This document shows, piece after piece, positions 35,243-44,759 of a stretch of DNA of 64,000 nucleotides (positions within the stretch are counted from its first letter, which is position 1; each line of letters begins with the position of its first letter). The notes under the pieces are model-generated. The model ran no database searches. It was not told the DNA's origin and saw only the letters and a list, made by a program, of their open reading frames with translations. The stretch is taken from contig NZ_MTPW01000001.1 of assembly GCF_002954765.1 (NCBI RefSeq), positions 1,811,501 to 1,875,500 of the forward strand. The letters run 5' to 3'. This stretch comes from Nonlabens arenilitoris (lineage in GTDB: Bacteria > Bacteroidota > Bacteroidia > Flavobacteriales > Flavobacteriaceae). The position numbers were made by a program, and so were the translations under genes.

Positions 35243-35710
35243 ATGGTTAATGCTAAAGTACTTGCTGATCGTGTGAGAGAAGTTTTTCTCAATGGGACTT
35301 GGATAGCTAATACTAATTATAAAGACCAGTTAGTTGATCTAGACTGGCATGTTGCAATTGCTGAATTGCATTCATTTAATACTATAGCCGTACTTGCTCA
35401 ACATATTCACTATTATGTCGCAGGTGTTAATAATGTATTTGCAAACGGTAAGTTAGAAATTAGTGATGTGTATAGTTTTGATTTTCCTGAAATCAAATCA
35501 CAACAAGATTGGGATCTTTTTTTAAATAGGTTCTGGCAGGATTGTGAGTATCTAGCCTTGTATGTCGAGCAATTATCTAATGAGGAACTTAAAAAGGATT
35601 TTGTAGATCCTAAGTATGGTGATTTTTATAGAAATATCGATGCTATTATTGAGCATAGTTACTATCACTTGGGCCAAATAGTTTTAATTAAAAAAGCGCT
35701 AATCGATTAA
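35243..35710 (+). CDS. DinB-like four-helix metal-binding protein
   Basis: 155 aa, all helical. His residues at the expected helix positions (FNTIAVLAQHIHYYV and IDAIIEHSYYHLGQIVLIKKAL) match the DinB/YfiT-like superfamily, whose members bind a divalent metal; several are thiol transferases. It lies 7 nt after HMG-CoA reductase and before the GHMP kinase, so it is part of the same transcript. No reaction can be assigned. Confidence 0.7.
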   Translation: MVNAKVLADRVREVFLNGTWIANTNYKDQLVDLDWHVAIAELHSFNTIAVLAQHIHYYVAGVNNVFANGKLEISDVYSFDFPEIKSQQDWDLFLNRFWQDCEYLALYVEQLSNEELKKDFVDPKYGDFYRNIDAIIEHSYYHLGQIVLIKKALID

Positions 35711-35764
35711 TAAGTATAAATAGTATTGAACTTTAAAGAAAACACAACGCACAAATAAAAACAA

Positions 35765-36697
35765 TTGAATAAAGAAGTCATCAAAAAGAAATATAGCGCT
35801 CATGGTAAATTCCTTATCACAGGTGAATATGTCGTGCTCGATAACGTGTCTGCGCTAGCGATGCCTTTAAAGTTAAATCAGTATCTTAATATTAATTCTA
35901 GAAATGATGGTCAGTTCGCTTGGAAAAGCTATGACCATGATGGTAGTTTGTGGTTTGAGGCTACACTTGATTTAAATGTTTTGAAAAATCAAGACACTTT
36001 TAAATCTGATAATGCGGTTACAGTTAAACTTGTTGAGGTTTTAAGAAAAGCAATAGAGTTGCATCCTCAAGCGCTGGATAAAATCGCTGATGGATTCAAT
36101 GCAATCACGACATTAGATTTTAATCGAAAATACGGTATGGGAACTAGTTCTACATTAATTTCCCTTATAGCGCAATGGCTAGAATGTGATCCATATGCTT
36201 TACAGTTTGAATGTTTTGGTGGTAGTGGATATGATATAGCTTGTGCCACCGAAAATAGTAGACTTATTTATAATTATAATAACGGGCAACCAATTGTTGA
36301 ACCATTTGATTGGAATCCCGCTATAATGAAATCTATTTTCTTTGTGTATCTCAACAGAAAACAAAATAGCAGAGACTCTATAGCACGTTTTGATAGTTCA
36401 TTACTAACCGATGAATTAAGGAAGGAATTGGATGAGATGCCACAAAGATTTAAGGATGCCTCTAATAATCTAGCTCACTTTAATGAGGTCGTCAATAGAC
36501 ACGAAGCTATCATTTCTAGTTTAATAGGATTAGAGCCAGTAAAGCAAAAGCTTTTTCCAGATTATACACAAGCCATAAAAAGTTTAGGTGGTTGGGGTGG
36601 CGATTTTATCATGTGTACTGGTGGAGTAGAGGAACGCGATTACTTTAAAGTAAAGGGTTATGATGTTGTGCTGGAATGGGATGAGGTCGTGAACTGA
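35765..36697 (+). CDS. GHMP-family kinase, mevalonate-pathway candidate
   Basis: 310 aa read from a TTG at 35765; no ATG lies close, and the reading starts properly with KKKYSAHGKFLITGEYVVLDN, the GHMP N-terminal strand. The ATP-binding loop is RKYGMGTSSTLISLIAQWL and the C-terminal motif is LGGWGGDFIMCTG. In Flavobacteria this kind of kinase (annotated as GYDIA family GHMP kinase, after the GYDIA tract seen here) accompanies HMG-CoA reductase; it probably phosphorylates mevalonate or phosphomevalonate. Ends before a terminator. Confidence 0.85.
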   Translation: MNKEVIKKKYSAHGKFLITGEYVVLDNVSALAMPLKLNQYLNINSRNDGQFAWKSYDHDGSLWFEATLDLNVLKNQDTFKSDNAVTVKLVEVLRKAIELHPQALDKIADGFNAITTLDFNRKYGMGTSSTLISLIAQWLECDPYALQFECFGGSGYDIACATENSRLIYNYNNGQPIVEPFDWNPAIMKSIFFVYLNRKQNSRDSIARFDSSLLTDELRKELDEMPQRFKDASNNLAHFNEVVNRHEAIISSLIGLEPVKQKLFPDYTQAIKSLGGWGGDFIMCTGGVEERDYFKVKGYDVVLEWDEVVN

Positions 36698-36731
36698 AAT
36701 TGAACTTGAATTCGAATTCAAAAATCGAAAC

Positions 36732-36763
36732 AAAAAAAAGCCACTCAAAGAGCGGCTTTTTTT
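36732..36763. terminator. Intrinsic terminator, bidirectional
   Basis: AAAAAAAGCCACTC, AAA loop, GAGCGGCTTTTTTT: a stem with one A-C mismatch between convergent GHMP kinase and ppiD genes, with A/T tracts on both sides. Confidence 0.82.
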
Positions 36764-36783
36764 AATTTGCTGTAATCTGCTTT

Positions 36784-38898
36784 CTAGTAAAAGGTAGATC
36801 TATTATCTGTAATCTCTATAGACTTCTTAAGAGCCTCTACTAACTTAGATGTCGCTTGGTTTGCAGTACGATTAGCAACCTCATTAGCATCTGCTTTATA
36901 GCTTCCTAGATCTGGTGCGTTTTCAATTGCCGTTACTTTAACAACAAAAACACCTTTTTCACCAGCAATAGGTTTTGAAGTTTCTCCTTCAGCAAGACCA
37001 AATGCTGTACCTACTACTTTAGGTTCTTCACCTACACCAGGTATCGTTGGGTTTTTGCGATTAACAGCAGTAGCTGCTCTAGCATTTAAACCTTGTGCCG
37101 ATGCGATGTCATTAACTTCGGTAGCTGTAATCTGATCCATGATCATTTTTGCTTTCTTCTTATTACGCAGTATAGGAGTCACAGTTGCACTTGCTTCTTC
37201 AGCAGACATTAGTCCTGCTTCAGCTTTTCTAGTTAATTGTACGATTACATAACCTTCAGGAGTTTCAAAACGCTCTGTGTCGCCTATGTCTGTTCCTTCT
37301 TTAAATGCCCATTGTACAATAGAGCGATTTCTTTGCAAACCTGGTAAGTTCTCATCCATTGCTTTTAAATTCTTTACAGGTTTAACGTCTAAAGAGAATT
37401 CTTTTGCAACTTCAGTAAAATCTTTATCAGCCGCGCCTTGTTGGAATTTTTGAGCATTAGTAAATAGTTGCTTTCCAGTTGCTTTAGAAGCATCAACTTT
37501 CTTTGCAATGGTTGCTATTTTAACAGCCTCAGTCGGTGTCTTAGCGTCTTGAATATAAATAATGTGATAACCAAAAGAACTTTCCGAAATTCCTATAGAG
37601 CCTTTATCATTTTCAAATAGGAACTTAGTAAATCCAGGAGCAAAGTTTCTAGCGTTACCAGAGTAAACTACCCAGCCTATGTCTTCACCTTTAGCTACTT
37701 CAGTATTCTCTTTGAAGTAGTCCCATTTAGTATTGAATTTACCACTGCTTTGTCCTATTGTAGCAAAAATACTATCAGCTACTTTCTTAGCATCTTCTTT
37801 TGTTCTTGTAGATGCAGAACGCGTTGCACCAGCATAGGCTACAAGAATGTGCTTAGTTTGTACACTATCCATGATGGTTTTCTTGTCTTCAAGACGTGAA
37901 ATCTTCATATATGCGCCATCCTCATATGGTCCATATGTCGCTCCTTCTTCAAGTGCAGCGATTGCTTTAGCTGTCGCTGGTAACTTAGATGTTAATAAGT
38001 AAGAGCCGTCATAAGGCACATCTGATTGAGAATTTACAAACGTTTCAACGTCTTCTACAGTGTTAAGACCTTGGTAAGTCTCAGTTCTATTAGTGTTTTC
38101 ACTAAACTCTTGATAAGAACTTAAAAGTTTAGTCATGTCAGCTTTCATTGCTGCTTTATCAGCTTCTGAAGCTTTGTCTTCAAAGACAACGTATTGAATA
38201 TCGCGTTGCGCATCAGACTTAAATTTTGATTCGTTATTAGCGATATAAGATGATATCTCAGATTTTGAAATTTCAACCTCAGTGTCTGCGATGCTCGTGT
38301 ATGGTATGTTAACAAATGTAAAACTGCGATTATCATTTGCAAGACGATATTCCATTTCTCCTGCTGCTTGCGTACCTATAATACCAGATTTCAACAAGTT
38401 GAAAAATTGTGTCTGTTTTGCTTGATCTGCTGCATTTTCAACATCTTGTAACCATAACTGGTAACGTTCTGGTTGATTGTTTTTTAGATCAGCAACAAAT
38501 GTGTTCATTTTGATTTCAGAGAACTGTCCATTTTCATCTAAGAAAATAGGAGCGTTAGCATACATGCTTTTTACTTGATTTTTTACAGCCTCGTCTGATA
38601 CTTCAATACCAGCTTCTTCAATTTGCATGTTTAAAACCGCATCTCTAATCTCTGCATCCCAAACGCTGTTTACCGCTTGAACAGTCGATGTTCCTGCACC
38701 ACGTTGTTGCATAGTCGCCTCAACTCTACGTCCAAAAGCTTCTCTGTCTATTTCTGTATTACCTACAGAACCTAGAGAAGATGCCTTTGCAGCGCCGTTA
38801 GAGGTGAGCAAACCTTGAATGATAAATGCAAATAATGCAAGTGCGATTACTAGAATAAGGATTAATCCTTGTGATCTGATTTTACCTAATATGGCCAT
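36784..38898 (-). CDS. ppiD: PpiD-like membrane-anchored peptidyl-prolyl isomerase
   Basis: 704 aa. One N-terminal membrane helix (GLILILVIALALFAFIIQGLL), a SurA_N-like chaperone segment (DAVLNMQIEEAGIEVSDEAV) and a PpiC/parvulin domain (residues about 345-455, KTKHILVAYAG, FNTKWDYFKE, GDIGWVVYSG, SFGYHIIYIQDAKTP). It helps fold outer-membrane proteins in the periplasm. Last gene of the coaX-to-ppiD minus-strand cluster, 146 nt after the CorC-like gene. Confidence 0.9.
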   Translation of the reverse strand: MAILGKIRSQGLILILVIALALFAFIIQGLLTSNGAAKASSLGSVGNTEIDREAFGRRVEATMQQRGAGTSTVQAVNSVWDAEIRDAVLNMQIEEAGIEVSDEAVKNQVKSMYANAPIFLDENGQFSEIKMNTFVADLKNNQPERYQLWLQDVENAADQAKQTQFFNLLKSGIIGTQAAGEMEYRLANDNRSFTFVNIPYTSIADTEVEISKSEISSYIANNESKFKSDAQRDIQYVVFEDKASEADKAAMKADMTKLLSSYQEFSENTNRTETYQGLNTVEDVETFVNSQSDVPYDGSYLLTSKLPATAKAIAALEEGATYGPYEDGAYMKISRLEDKKTIMDSVQTKHILVAYAGATRSASTRTKEDAKKVADSIFATIGQSSGKFNTKWDYFKENTEVAKGEDIGWVVYSGNARNFAPGFTKFLFENDKGSIGISESSFGYHIIYIQDAKTPTEAVKIATIAKKVDASKATGKQLFTNAQKFQQGAADKDFTEVAKEFSLDVKPVKNLKAMDENLPGLQRNRSIVQWAFKEGTDIGDTERFETPEGYVIVQLTRKAEAGLMSAEEASATVTPILRNKKKAKMIMDQITATEVNDIASAQGLNARAATAVNRKNPTIPGVGEEPKVVGTAFGLAEGETSKPIAGEKGVFVVKVTAIENAPDLGSYKADANEVANRTANQATSKLVEALKKSIEITDNRSTFY

Positions 38899-39000
38899 CT
38901 TAAATGGGTTTAATTTTAAAGTGTCGGCGAAAATAGTGTTTTCCCTCTAATAATTAAAGCTTAAAGTGTGCTTTATAGCAGTAAGTTGGGTGATAAATTC

Positions 39001-39014
39001 GCTTTCGCGGAAGC
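39001..39014. repeat. Dispersed palindrome, one mismatch, intergenic
   Basis: GCTTTCGCGGAAGC in the gap between ppiD and the CorC-like gene; one of only two copies outside coding sequence. Confidence 0.75.
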
Positions 39015-39044
39015 TGATTAAAAAGCTCTCGACTACTACTACTG

Positions 39045-40313
39045 TTATTCTTTATCGAGTATTTCTAGTCCTACTAGGTCAATCTTGTTATTAGAAGTCT
39101 CGAGAATGGTGAATTTATAATGTTCAATTGTTACAATATCACCTTCCATAGGAATACCTTCAGTCTCAAAAACGATCAGACCACCTAGAGTTTCATATTG
39201 TTCATTTTCAGGTAGGTCTAGTTTGTAATTCTCATTGATGGTGTCCACTTCAAGTCTAGCGCTGAATTTAAATTCTGTATCACTTATCTGTGTGTCAATT
39301 AAGGTGTCAGAATCATGTTCGTCTTCTATCTCGCCAAAAAGCTCTTCTACAATATCTTCAACAGTTATAAGTCCAGAGGTACCACCGTATTCATCAAGTA
39401 CAATAGCAATGCTCTTACGTCTTTTCATAAGAAGGTTAAGAACATCTTTTGCGAGCATGGTTTCTGGCACATTGATAACACTGCGTACAATACTATTTAA
39501 ATCTTCTGGAGATTTAAATAAATCAAAACTATGTACATAGCCTGTTATGTCATCAATAGTTTCTTGATGAATTAAAATCTTTGAAAGTCCGGTACTTACA
39601 AATTTTTTATTGAGCTCTTTAATATCTATACCTTGTTGGACAGATATCATCTCTGTACGTGGCACCATTACCTCGCGCGCTTTCACAGCCGAAAAATCGA
39701 GAGCGTTTTGAAATATTTGAATTTCAGTATCTACTTCATCTTGTTCTTGAGCACTTTCCATTTGCTCGGTGATATAGTTTCCTAGTTCAATTTTTGAAAA
39801 TGAAAGCTGTATGTGATCTCCATTAGATTTAAAAAATATACGTAAGAAAAAGTCTGATATCTTTATACAAATCCATGAAATGGGTGTGAATAATAAGTAG
39901 AATATATAAGCCGGTAGTGCAAAGAATTTTAGTAATTCATTTGAATAAATCTGGAAAAATACTTTAGGTAAAAACTCTGCTGTTAGTAGAATTACTAGGG
40001 TTGAAATTATAGTTTGTACTACTAATTGCAAACTTTCAGTAAGTTCTAGATGTGGTATAATAAGTTCTTCAGTGACCAGATCTCCCATATACATTCCATA
40101 GACTACTAGCGCAATGCTATTGCCTATAAGCATAGATATAATGAACTTTGATGGTTGCGCCGTAAGATTGCGCAATACACGACCTATGAAGTCCTCTTGG
40201 CGTTTTTCTAACTCAATGTGTATCTTATTAGAAGATACATATGCTATTTCCATGCCTGAGAAAAAGGCGCTTAGGACTAGCATGGTGAATATAATCAGTA
40301 CCGCTGTAAGCAT
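39045..40313 (-). CDS. Hemolysin/CorC family protein (CNNM-CBS-CorC)
   Basis: 422 aa. N-terminal CNNM (DUF21) membrane domain with about four helices ([26 protein letters not shown]), a pair of CBS domains ([47 protein letters not shown]) and the C-terminal CorC_HlyC domain. Family members affect magnesium or cobalt handling; GldE of gliding bacteria is a relative, so GldE is an alternative reading. Overlaps the 68-aa gene by 1 nt. Confidence 0.88.
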   Translation of the reverse strand: MLTAVLIIFTMLVLSAFFSGMEIAYVSSNKIHIELEKRQEDFIGRVLRNLTAQPSKFIISMLIGNSIALVVYGMYMGDLVTEELIIPHLELTESLQLVVQTIISTLVILLTAEFLPKVFFQIYSNELLKFFALPAYIFYLLFTPISWICIKISDFFLRIFFKSNGDHIQLSFSKIELGNYITEQMESAQEQDEVDTEIQIFQNALDFSAVKAREVMVPRTEMISVQQGIDIKELNKKFVSTGLSKILIHQETIDDITGYVHSFDLFKSPEDLNSIVRSVINVPETMLAKDVLNLLMKRRKSIAIVLDEYGGTSGLITVEDIVEELFGEIEDEHDSDTLIDTQISDTEFKFSARLEVDTINENYKLDLPENEQYETLGGLIVFETEGIPMEGDIVTIEHYKFTILETSNNKIDLVGLEILDKE

Positions 40314-40519
40314 TATTTTGAATCGCCGTTATTGTTGCGATTATCAAATTTACTGATATATCTTCTTCTAAAGAAAAACATGAATAAGACTAATGCCGCC
40401 ATAGCCCATAATATGTATGCCATATTAGGGTTTTCTTCAAGTTCATAAAATCCACGAACTAAAAAGAATCCCGCAAAAATGAGATAAGCGTACTGAAAGT
40501 ATTTGAAAAATTTTGTCAT
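40313..40519 (-). CDS. Small two-helix membrane protein
   Basis: 68 aa: KFFKYFQYAYLIFAGFFLVRGFYEL and MAYILWAMAALVLFMFFF form two helices, and the basic tail RRRYISKFDNRNNNG is probably cytoplasmic. It overlaps lptC by 4 nt and the CorC-like gene by 1 nt, so it is certainly translated with them. Function unknown; the gene is usual at this site in Flavobacteria. Confidence 0.7.
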   Translation of the reverse strand: MTKFFKYFQYAYLIFAGFFLVRGFYELEENPNMAYILWAMAALVLFMFFFRRRYISKFDNRNNNGDSK

Positions 40520-41085
40520 TTTTTTAAAGGTGTTCGGTAAAATTGATCGTTGTTATCTCTAACTGTTATTTTGTTGTACTCTTCATCTGCATCAAGCATA
40601 GTGCCTGACGTTGATGCTTTTTTAAGTTGAGTAGAAAATGACTGGTCTGTAAAAATCCACTTTGCAGTTTGATCCCAGTAAAGCTGCTCTCCATTGAATG
40701 TATTTCCATCATGATTGATGATAGTAACATTTCCTTTTAAATCTACTAAATCTGATTCACTGTACATGATAGCATAATTTGCAGTGATGTTAGTTTCTAA
40801 AATGCTATCATTTTTATGTTCATAAACCACGACGTGTATACCGTCAGGAAACTCTGTATATGGATAGATGTCATTAGAAAAATCTAACATGGTTTTACCA
40901 GACATCTTAACTTTAATTAAGCCACTATCAGTATGTTTAAGAAGCATTTCTTTAACTTCTCCCATAGGCTCATTTGATGCGATTTGCATTTTTTGAATAG
41001 CCTTAAGGTTATCATCACAAGATAAAACACAAATCACGGCCATAGCCGTGATTGTCAATTTTAATATGTGAATGAATTGTTTCAT
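40516..41085 (-). CDS. lptC: LPS export periplasmic protein LptC
   Basis: 189 aa from the ATG at 41085, giving a lipoprotein signal MKQFIHILKLTITAMAVICVLSC; an ATG at 41118 overlaps the end of the upstream gene and adds 11 residues. The OstA-like LptC domain is seen in LKHTDSGLIKVKMSGKTMLDFSND, YPYTEFPDGIHVVVYEH and ESDLVDLKGNVTIINHDGNTFNGEQLYWDQTAKWIFTD. It bridges LptBFG in the inner membrane with LptA. Lipoprotein LptC forms are usual in Bacteroidetes. Confidence 0.87.
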   Translation of the reverse strand: MKQFIHILKLTITAMAVICVLSCDDNLKAIQKMQIASNEPMGEVKEMLLKHTDSGLIKVKMSGKTMLDFSNDIYPYTEFPDGIHVVVYEHKNDSILETNITANYAIMYSESDLVDLKGNVTIINHDGNTFNGEQLYWDQTAKWIFTDQSFSTQLKKASTSGTMLDADEEYNKITVRDNNDQFYRTPLKK

Positions 41086-41087
41086 AA

Positions 41088-42449
41088 TTAAGGTATTCTT
41101 ACAGAATCTCCAACCCAACAGTTAAATCTTATCGTGTCACCTGAGTTGTAAGCTTTCTCCATGAAAATCTCAGATTTTTGAGGAGCTCTTCCTCTGTAAC
41201 TTGCAGCAGTTTTTGCAGCAGTGGACTTAAGACTTGCATCTATACTACCTGCTTTGTCAGCATATCGTGCGGCTAACCAGTTTACCGCTCTTTTCTCAAA
41301 TGGTGTAGCACCACAGCTATTAGCACTACTTGCTACTAAATTAGCGATTTTTAAGAATGGTAATCCGAAAGATGGTTTAGCAGCATTTGACGCAAGGTAT
41401 TCTTTCTTGGCATTACCATATTGACCTTTGTCTTTATATAATTCAGCTTTCTTATAGTGAATTTTAGATTTTGTGTCATTATCTGCTCCTAATTCGATCG
41501 CTTGATCCCAATACTGGAATTTTTCTGATTGAGTAGTTGCAATGTTTCCTAAACCATAAGCAGTTTTCCAGCTAGGCTTTAAAACATGTAATGCTTTTAC
41601 AGACCTTACATATAATGGTGCGTCTGTACAATCTTTACTTTGTAATCTTCTTAATACATTACCTAACCATTTTTCGTCACTTTGCTTAGAGTCAAAATCT
41701 TGTTCATATAATGGGATTAGTTTATCACAATCTGCAAGTTGACCCAATGTACCGTTAACACTTTTGTTTACGATATTATAGTTTTTCAAGTTTTTTTCTT
41801 GATTAACTATTGTTTTCTCTTCTTGCTCTGTTAGAGAGCCTTCAGTCTCTTTTTTATCTAGTAATTCTTGAATAACTCTAGAACGCTCATCCTGCACCTC
41901 ATCTAACCTTTGAGTTAAAGCATCATAAGTATCAAAAAGCTTTTGAAGATCGATTTTATTAGCTTTATATTCTTTTTCAGCTAATTTGAAATAGGTGATC
42001 ATTCCATTAGGGTCTGTAAAGTTTTCAGGGTCTTTAGTAAAGACATCTTCTAACATTAAGTATTGATTAGACTGGTCGCCTATACTATACTTATACATCT
42101 TACTAGCCATCTCAATAGTTTTCTTGCTAGTATTAACTTTATCGTCAAATTTTGTGATTTGAGCGTTAAGCATATCAATTAAGCCTTGTGCATTTGTTGC
42201 TTCATCACCTATTTTTTTTCTTAAACGGTGTTCATAGATGATTTCACCGTATTGATAAATAGCCGCACTAGCATCAGGGCATTTAGATACTAAATCTCCT
42301 AGTTGCTTATATGCTTCGTCATAATTTTTAGCTTTTGCATTTTCTGCAAATATGCTAAGCATTACGTTACAGTCTCCTGCTTCTTGCGCTTTCGCGAAAG
42401 CGATACTGATAACAGCAATAAAAGTTAAAAATGTAGTTTTGAGGTTCAT
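41088..42449 (-). CDS. Exported tetratricopeptide-repeat protein
   Basis: 453 aa. Signal peptide MNLKTTFLTFIAVISIAFAKA followed by QEAGDCN. TPR-like helices lie at residues about 25-75 (CNVMLSIFAENAKAKNYDEAYKQL) and about 300-420 (AIELGADNDTKSKIHYKKAELYKDKGQYGNAKKEYLAS), with a coiled middle part rich in Glu/Lys. Probably a periplasmic scaffold for the neighbouring OMP or Lpt functions. The dispersed palindrome writes the AFAKA at the signal cleavage site. Confidence 0.8.
   Translation of the reverse strand: MNLKTTFLTFIAVISIAFAKAQEAGDCNVMLSIFAENAKAKNYDEAYKQLGDLVSKCPDASAAIYQYGEIIYEHRLRKKIGDEATNAQGLIDMLNAQITKFDDKVNTSKKTIEMASKMYKYSIGDQSNQYLMLEDVFTKDPENFTDPNGMITYFKLAEKEYKANKIDLQKLFDTYDALTQRLDEVQDERSRVIQELLDKKETEGSLTEQEEKTIVNQEKNLKNYNIVNKSVNGTLGQLADCDKLIPLYEQDFDSKQSDEKWLGNVLRRLQSKDCTDAPLYVRSVKALHVLKPSWKTAYGLGNIATTQSEKFQYWDQAIELGADNDTKSKIHYKKAELYKDKGQYGNAKKEYLASNAAKPSFGLPFLKIANLVASSANSCGATPFEKRAVNWLAARYADKAGSIDASLKSTAAKTAASYRGRAPQKSEIFMEKAYNSGDTIRFNCWVGDSVRIP
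42387..42402. repeat. Dispersed palindrome, perfect 16 bp, at signal cleavage site
   Basis: Read on the minus strand as AFAKA directly before QE: it forms the AxA-type signal peptidase I site of the TPR protein. Confidence 0.9.
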
Positions 42450-42468
42450 AATACTTAATTTATCGTTC

Positions 42469-43719
42469 TTAATTATATTTTCTTTTCTGGAACCACCTGT
42501 CGTTTAAAGATAATCCTAGAGAAATGCTAAAGAAGTCTTCTTTAACTAATCCGTTTGATGTAGTTCCTCGTTGACCGTATTCAAATCCAATGTTTGCATT
42601 TGAAAAGGCTCTTGTTTGCCCTACTGGAATACCTATTCCAAAAGATATGCCAAACTCAGTTATGTCCTCGCCATTAAGTTGTAGTCCTGTTTCTTCAAAC
42701 CGTAAACCTGCGCGGTAAGTTGCTCTTTTCCAGTAGCTAGAGATGCTGTTGTAGTCTGGGATATAATATCCTCCTAGTTTATATGAGGCGGCATCAGTAA
42801 AAGTTGCTGTGGCTGGGGCAAATGATCTGTTTGTAGTGGTGCTAGTTCCTTGAAGGGTATATTCTGCTGCGGCAAACCATTTTAGTCGTTCTCCTATACC
42901 GAAACCTAATGAGAATTCTGATGGCAATTTAAATTTTTCTCGTGGCACATCAAATTCTTCAGAATTTATGATAACCTCTGATGAAGGACCAGAAAGTGTA
43001 ATTGTAGATAGAATTCTATTATTGTCACCAGTAATATTACTTTCTGGTGAGTAGGTTGCGCTTGCTTGGAATTCGTATTTTTCACTAAGTTTTCCGTTGT
43101 AGTGTAGTCCAAAGTTGTAAGATACACCACTGAAATCAGTTTCATTAACTTCATTAGTACCGTATTGGACATCTGCAAGAACGACACTTGAAGAATTAAT
43201 TTCTTCTCCAAAGTTATATCTCAATTCTCCACCTATATTAAATCCTTCAAAAGGTTGGTAACCGATTCCAAAGTATGCTCGATTTAAACTTCCTTCACCG
43301 TTAAAATTAGTATAGGTATCTTCAGTTAATGTGCCTAGCTCATATCCTACAGATTGAAAAGGTACAAGTCCAAATCCAAATGCGGCTTTTTTACTTACGG
43401 GTACACCTATGCTTATATACTCTATAGTAGTATTATCATAGGTTTCACTTGCCGTGTTGGTTTCTGCCCATGTTTCTGTATGTACTGCACCAACAGTATA
43501 GGTAGTTAGTCTTAAATTACCGTAAGAGGCTGGATTTCTTAAATTAACATGAATACTATCACTGTATGTTCGGATTCCTCCCATACTGCGGTTTTCAATG
43601 GTGCCTTTAAATGTTTGCTGGCCTAATCCGAAAAAGGAGTAAGGAGACGAAGTACGCTGTTGTGCCATTCCTGTAAAGCAAGTCAATGCCACTAAAACGA
43701 TTAAAATACTTCTGATCAT
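42469..43719 (-). CDS. Outer-membrane beta-barrel protein
   Basis: 416 aa with signal peptide (MIRSILIVLVALTCFTGMAQ). The mature part begins RTSSPYSFFGLGQQTFKGT, and alternates short amphipathic strands with Gly/Asn/Ser turns, ending SISLGLSLNDRWFQKRKYN. This fits the FadL/OmpP1-related barrels that sit between coaX and the TPR gene in many Flavobacteria. The NRSMGGIRTYSDSIHVNLRNPAS segment recalls PorV-type proteins. Substrate unknown. Overlaps coaX by 4 nt. Confidence 0.8.
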   Translation of the reverse strand: MIRSILIVLVALTCFTGMAQQRTSSPYSFFGLGQQTFKGTIENRSMGGIRTYSDSIHVNLRNPASYGNLRLTTYTVGAVHTETWAETNTASETYDNTTIEYISIGVPVSKKAAFGFGLVPFQSVGYELGTLTEDTYTNFNGEGSLNRAYFGIGYQPFEGFNIGGELRYNFGEEINSSSVVLADVQYGTNEVNETDFSGVSYNFGLHYNGKLSEKYEFQASATYSPESNITGDNNRILSTITLSGPSSEVIINSEEFDVPREKFKLPSEFSLGFGIGERLKWFAAAEYTLQGTSTTTNRSFAPATATFTDAASYKLGGYYIPDYNSISSYWKRATYRAGLRFEETGLQLNGEDITEFGISFGIGIPVGQTRAFSNANIGFEYGQRGTTSNGLVKEDFFSISLGLSLNDRWFQKRKYN

Positions 43720-44447
43720 AAGTCTTTATTAAATTGATATAAATAATAGATGCCGTCTAGCATCAAAAAAGGCGTGGCAAAGAAACGGCTTTTTAGTTGA
43801 GTTGACAATAGTTGTGTGTCTCCACCGGTCATAAAAACCTTAATGTTTTTGTTTTTTTTTCGGTACTGTTTGATACAACCTTTAATTTCTTGTGTTAAAC
43901 CATTAATGACACCACTATGAATACTATCTGCGGTTGAATTACCTATAAAGTTTTCTATAGTTTGTGCAGTTAATAACGGAAGGTTTGCAGTAAAATTATG
44001 AAGTGATTCATAACGTAATCTTAAACCTGGAGAAATTGCGCCGCCGTGATAGTTCAAATCGGTATCTACATAGTCATAGGTAACGCAGGTACCTGCATCG
44101 ATTATTAGGCAGCATTCATCTTTTTTAATTTTAGAAATGGCTCCAGCCACTAATGCTATTCTATCATTACCTAAAGTTGTCGATTGGTACAGGTTTTTGA
44201 AGGGTAATTTAATGTTATTCTCAATCTTAAAAACACTCACTAATTGTTCTAATTGTTTAATTAAATCGAGATTGATACGACCTACCTGACATAGAGCGGC
44301 GTTTTTAATTTGTGGAAATCGAGTAATGATACTTTTACATTCTTTAATGAAGTCTATCTCAATTGTTCTATGGTGAGAAATGACTTTATAGTTATCAACT
44401 GCAGCGATTTTGATCGAGGTGTTACCTATGTCTATAACTAATATCAT
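43716..44447 (-). CDS. coaX: Type III pantothenate kinase
   Basis: 243 aa. Acetate/sugar kinase-actin fold motifs: MILVIDIGNTSIKIAAV (phosphate 1), GNDRIALVAGA, CLIIDAGTCVTYDYVD (phosphate 2), HGGAISPGLRLRYESLHNFTA and VFMTGGD. It phosphorylates pantothenate, the first step of coenzyme A synthesis. First gene of the coaX-OMP-TPR-lptC cluster. Confidence 0.95.
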   Translation of the reverse strand: MILVIDIGNTSIKIAAVDNYKVISHHRTIEIDFIKECKSIITRFPQIKNAALCQVGRINLDLIKQLEQLVSVFKIENNIKLPFKNLYQSTTLGNDRIALVAGAISKIKKDECCLIIDAGTCVTYDYVDTDLNYHGGAISPGLRLRYESLHNFTANLPLLTAQTIENFIGNSTADSIHSGVINGLTQEIKGCIKQYRKKNKNIKVFMTGGDTQLLSTQLKSRFFATPFLMLDGIYYLYQFNKDL

Positions 44448-44461
44448 ATGGAGTAAGGTGG

Positions 44462-44536
44462 TGTGAAATACTGGATTCGAACCAGTGACCTTTACGATGT
44501 CAACGTAATGCTCTAAACCAACTGAGCTAATCCCAC
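44462..44536 (-). tRNA. tRNA-Val (GAC)
   Basis: Minus-strand cloverleaf: acceptor GTGGGAT/ATTTCAC with two G-U pairs, D-arm GCTC...GAGC, anticodon arm TTACG-TTGACAT-CGTAA with anticodon GAC, and T-arm ACTGG-TTCGAAT-CCAGT. The discriminator A is followed by an encoded CCA (44459-44461). It lies 15 nt from coaX. Confidence 0.95.
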
Positions 44537-44580
44537 TTTAATAACTGTAAATATAAACTGACTTTGTAAAAATAAAGTTA

Positions 44581-44619
44581 TAGAAAACAAAAAAGGCTGC
44601 CTAAAATAGACAGCCTTTT
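44581..44619 (-). terminator. Original tRNA-Phe terminator, now orphaned
   Basis: Perfect 9-bp stem AAAAGGCTG/CAGCCTTTT with a T-rich tail on the minus strand. It directly abuts the 13-bp copy of the tRNA-Phe end, so before the island arrived it would have followed tRNA-Phe by one base. It now lies 9.4 kb from it. Confidence 0.8.
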
Positions 44620-44632
44620 GTGGTACCTCCAG
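44620..44632. repeat. attL core (13-bp tRNA-Phe end duplicate)
   Basis: GTGGTACCTCCAG, identical to 54055-54067. Beyond it the sequence departs from the tRNA (AACTACAA against GAATCGAA), marking the island boundary. Confidence 0.85.
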
Positions 44633-44704
44633 AACTACAATTTTACATTCCAATTCTGACCAATACTCTTCAAACCCTTTCAAAACAAACTGTTATAAAA
44701 GGTA

Positions 44705-44719
44705 TTAGAACTGTTCTAA
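44705..44719. promoter_or_regulatory. Perfect inverted repeat upstream of integrase
   Basis: TTAGAAC-T-GTTCTAA, 78 nt before the integrase start. It could be an operator for the element's HTH proteins or an integrase/excisionase site. Confidence 0.45.
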
Positions 44720-44759
44720 GTTTCAGTACTTTTCAATTATTTCCATCTAATAACACAAA

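Noticed and set aside
36706..36721. GAATTCGAATTC-like palindrome after the GHMP kinase
   Set aside because: Short, AT-rich, not repeated elsewhere in the window; no sign of function.
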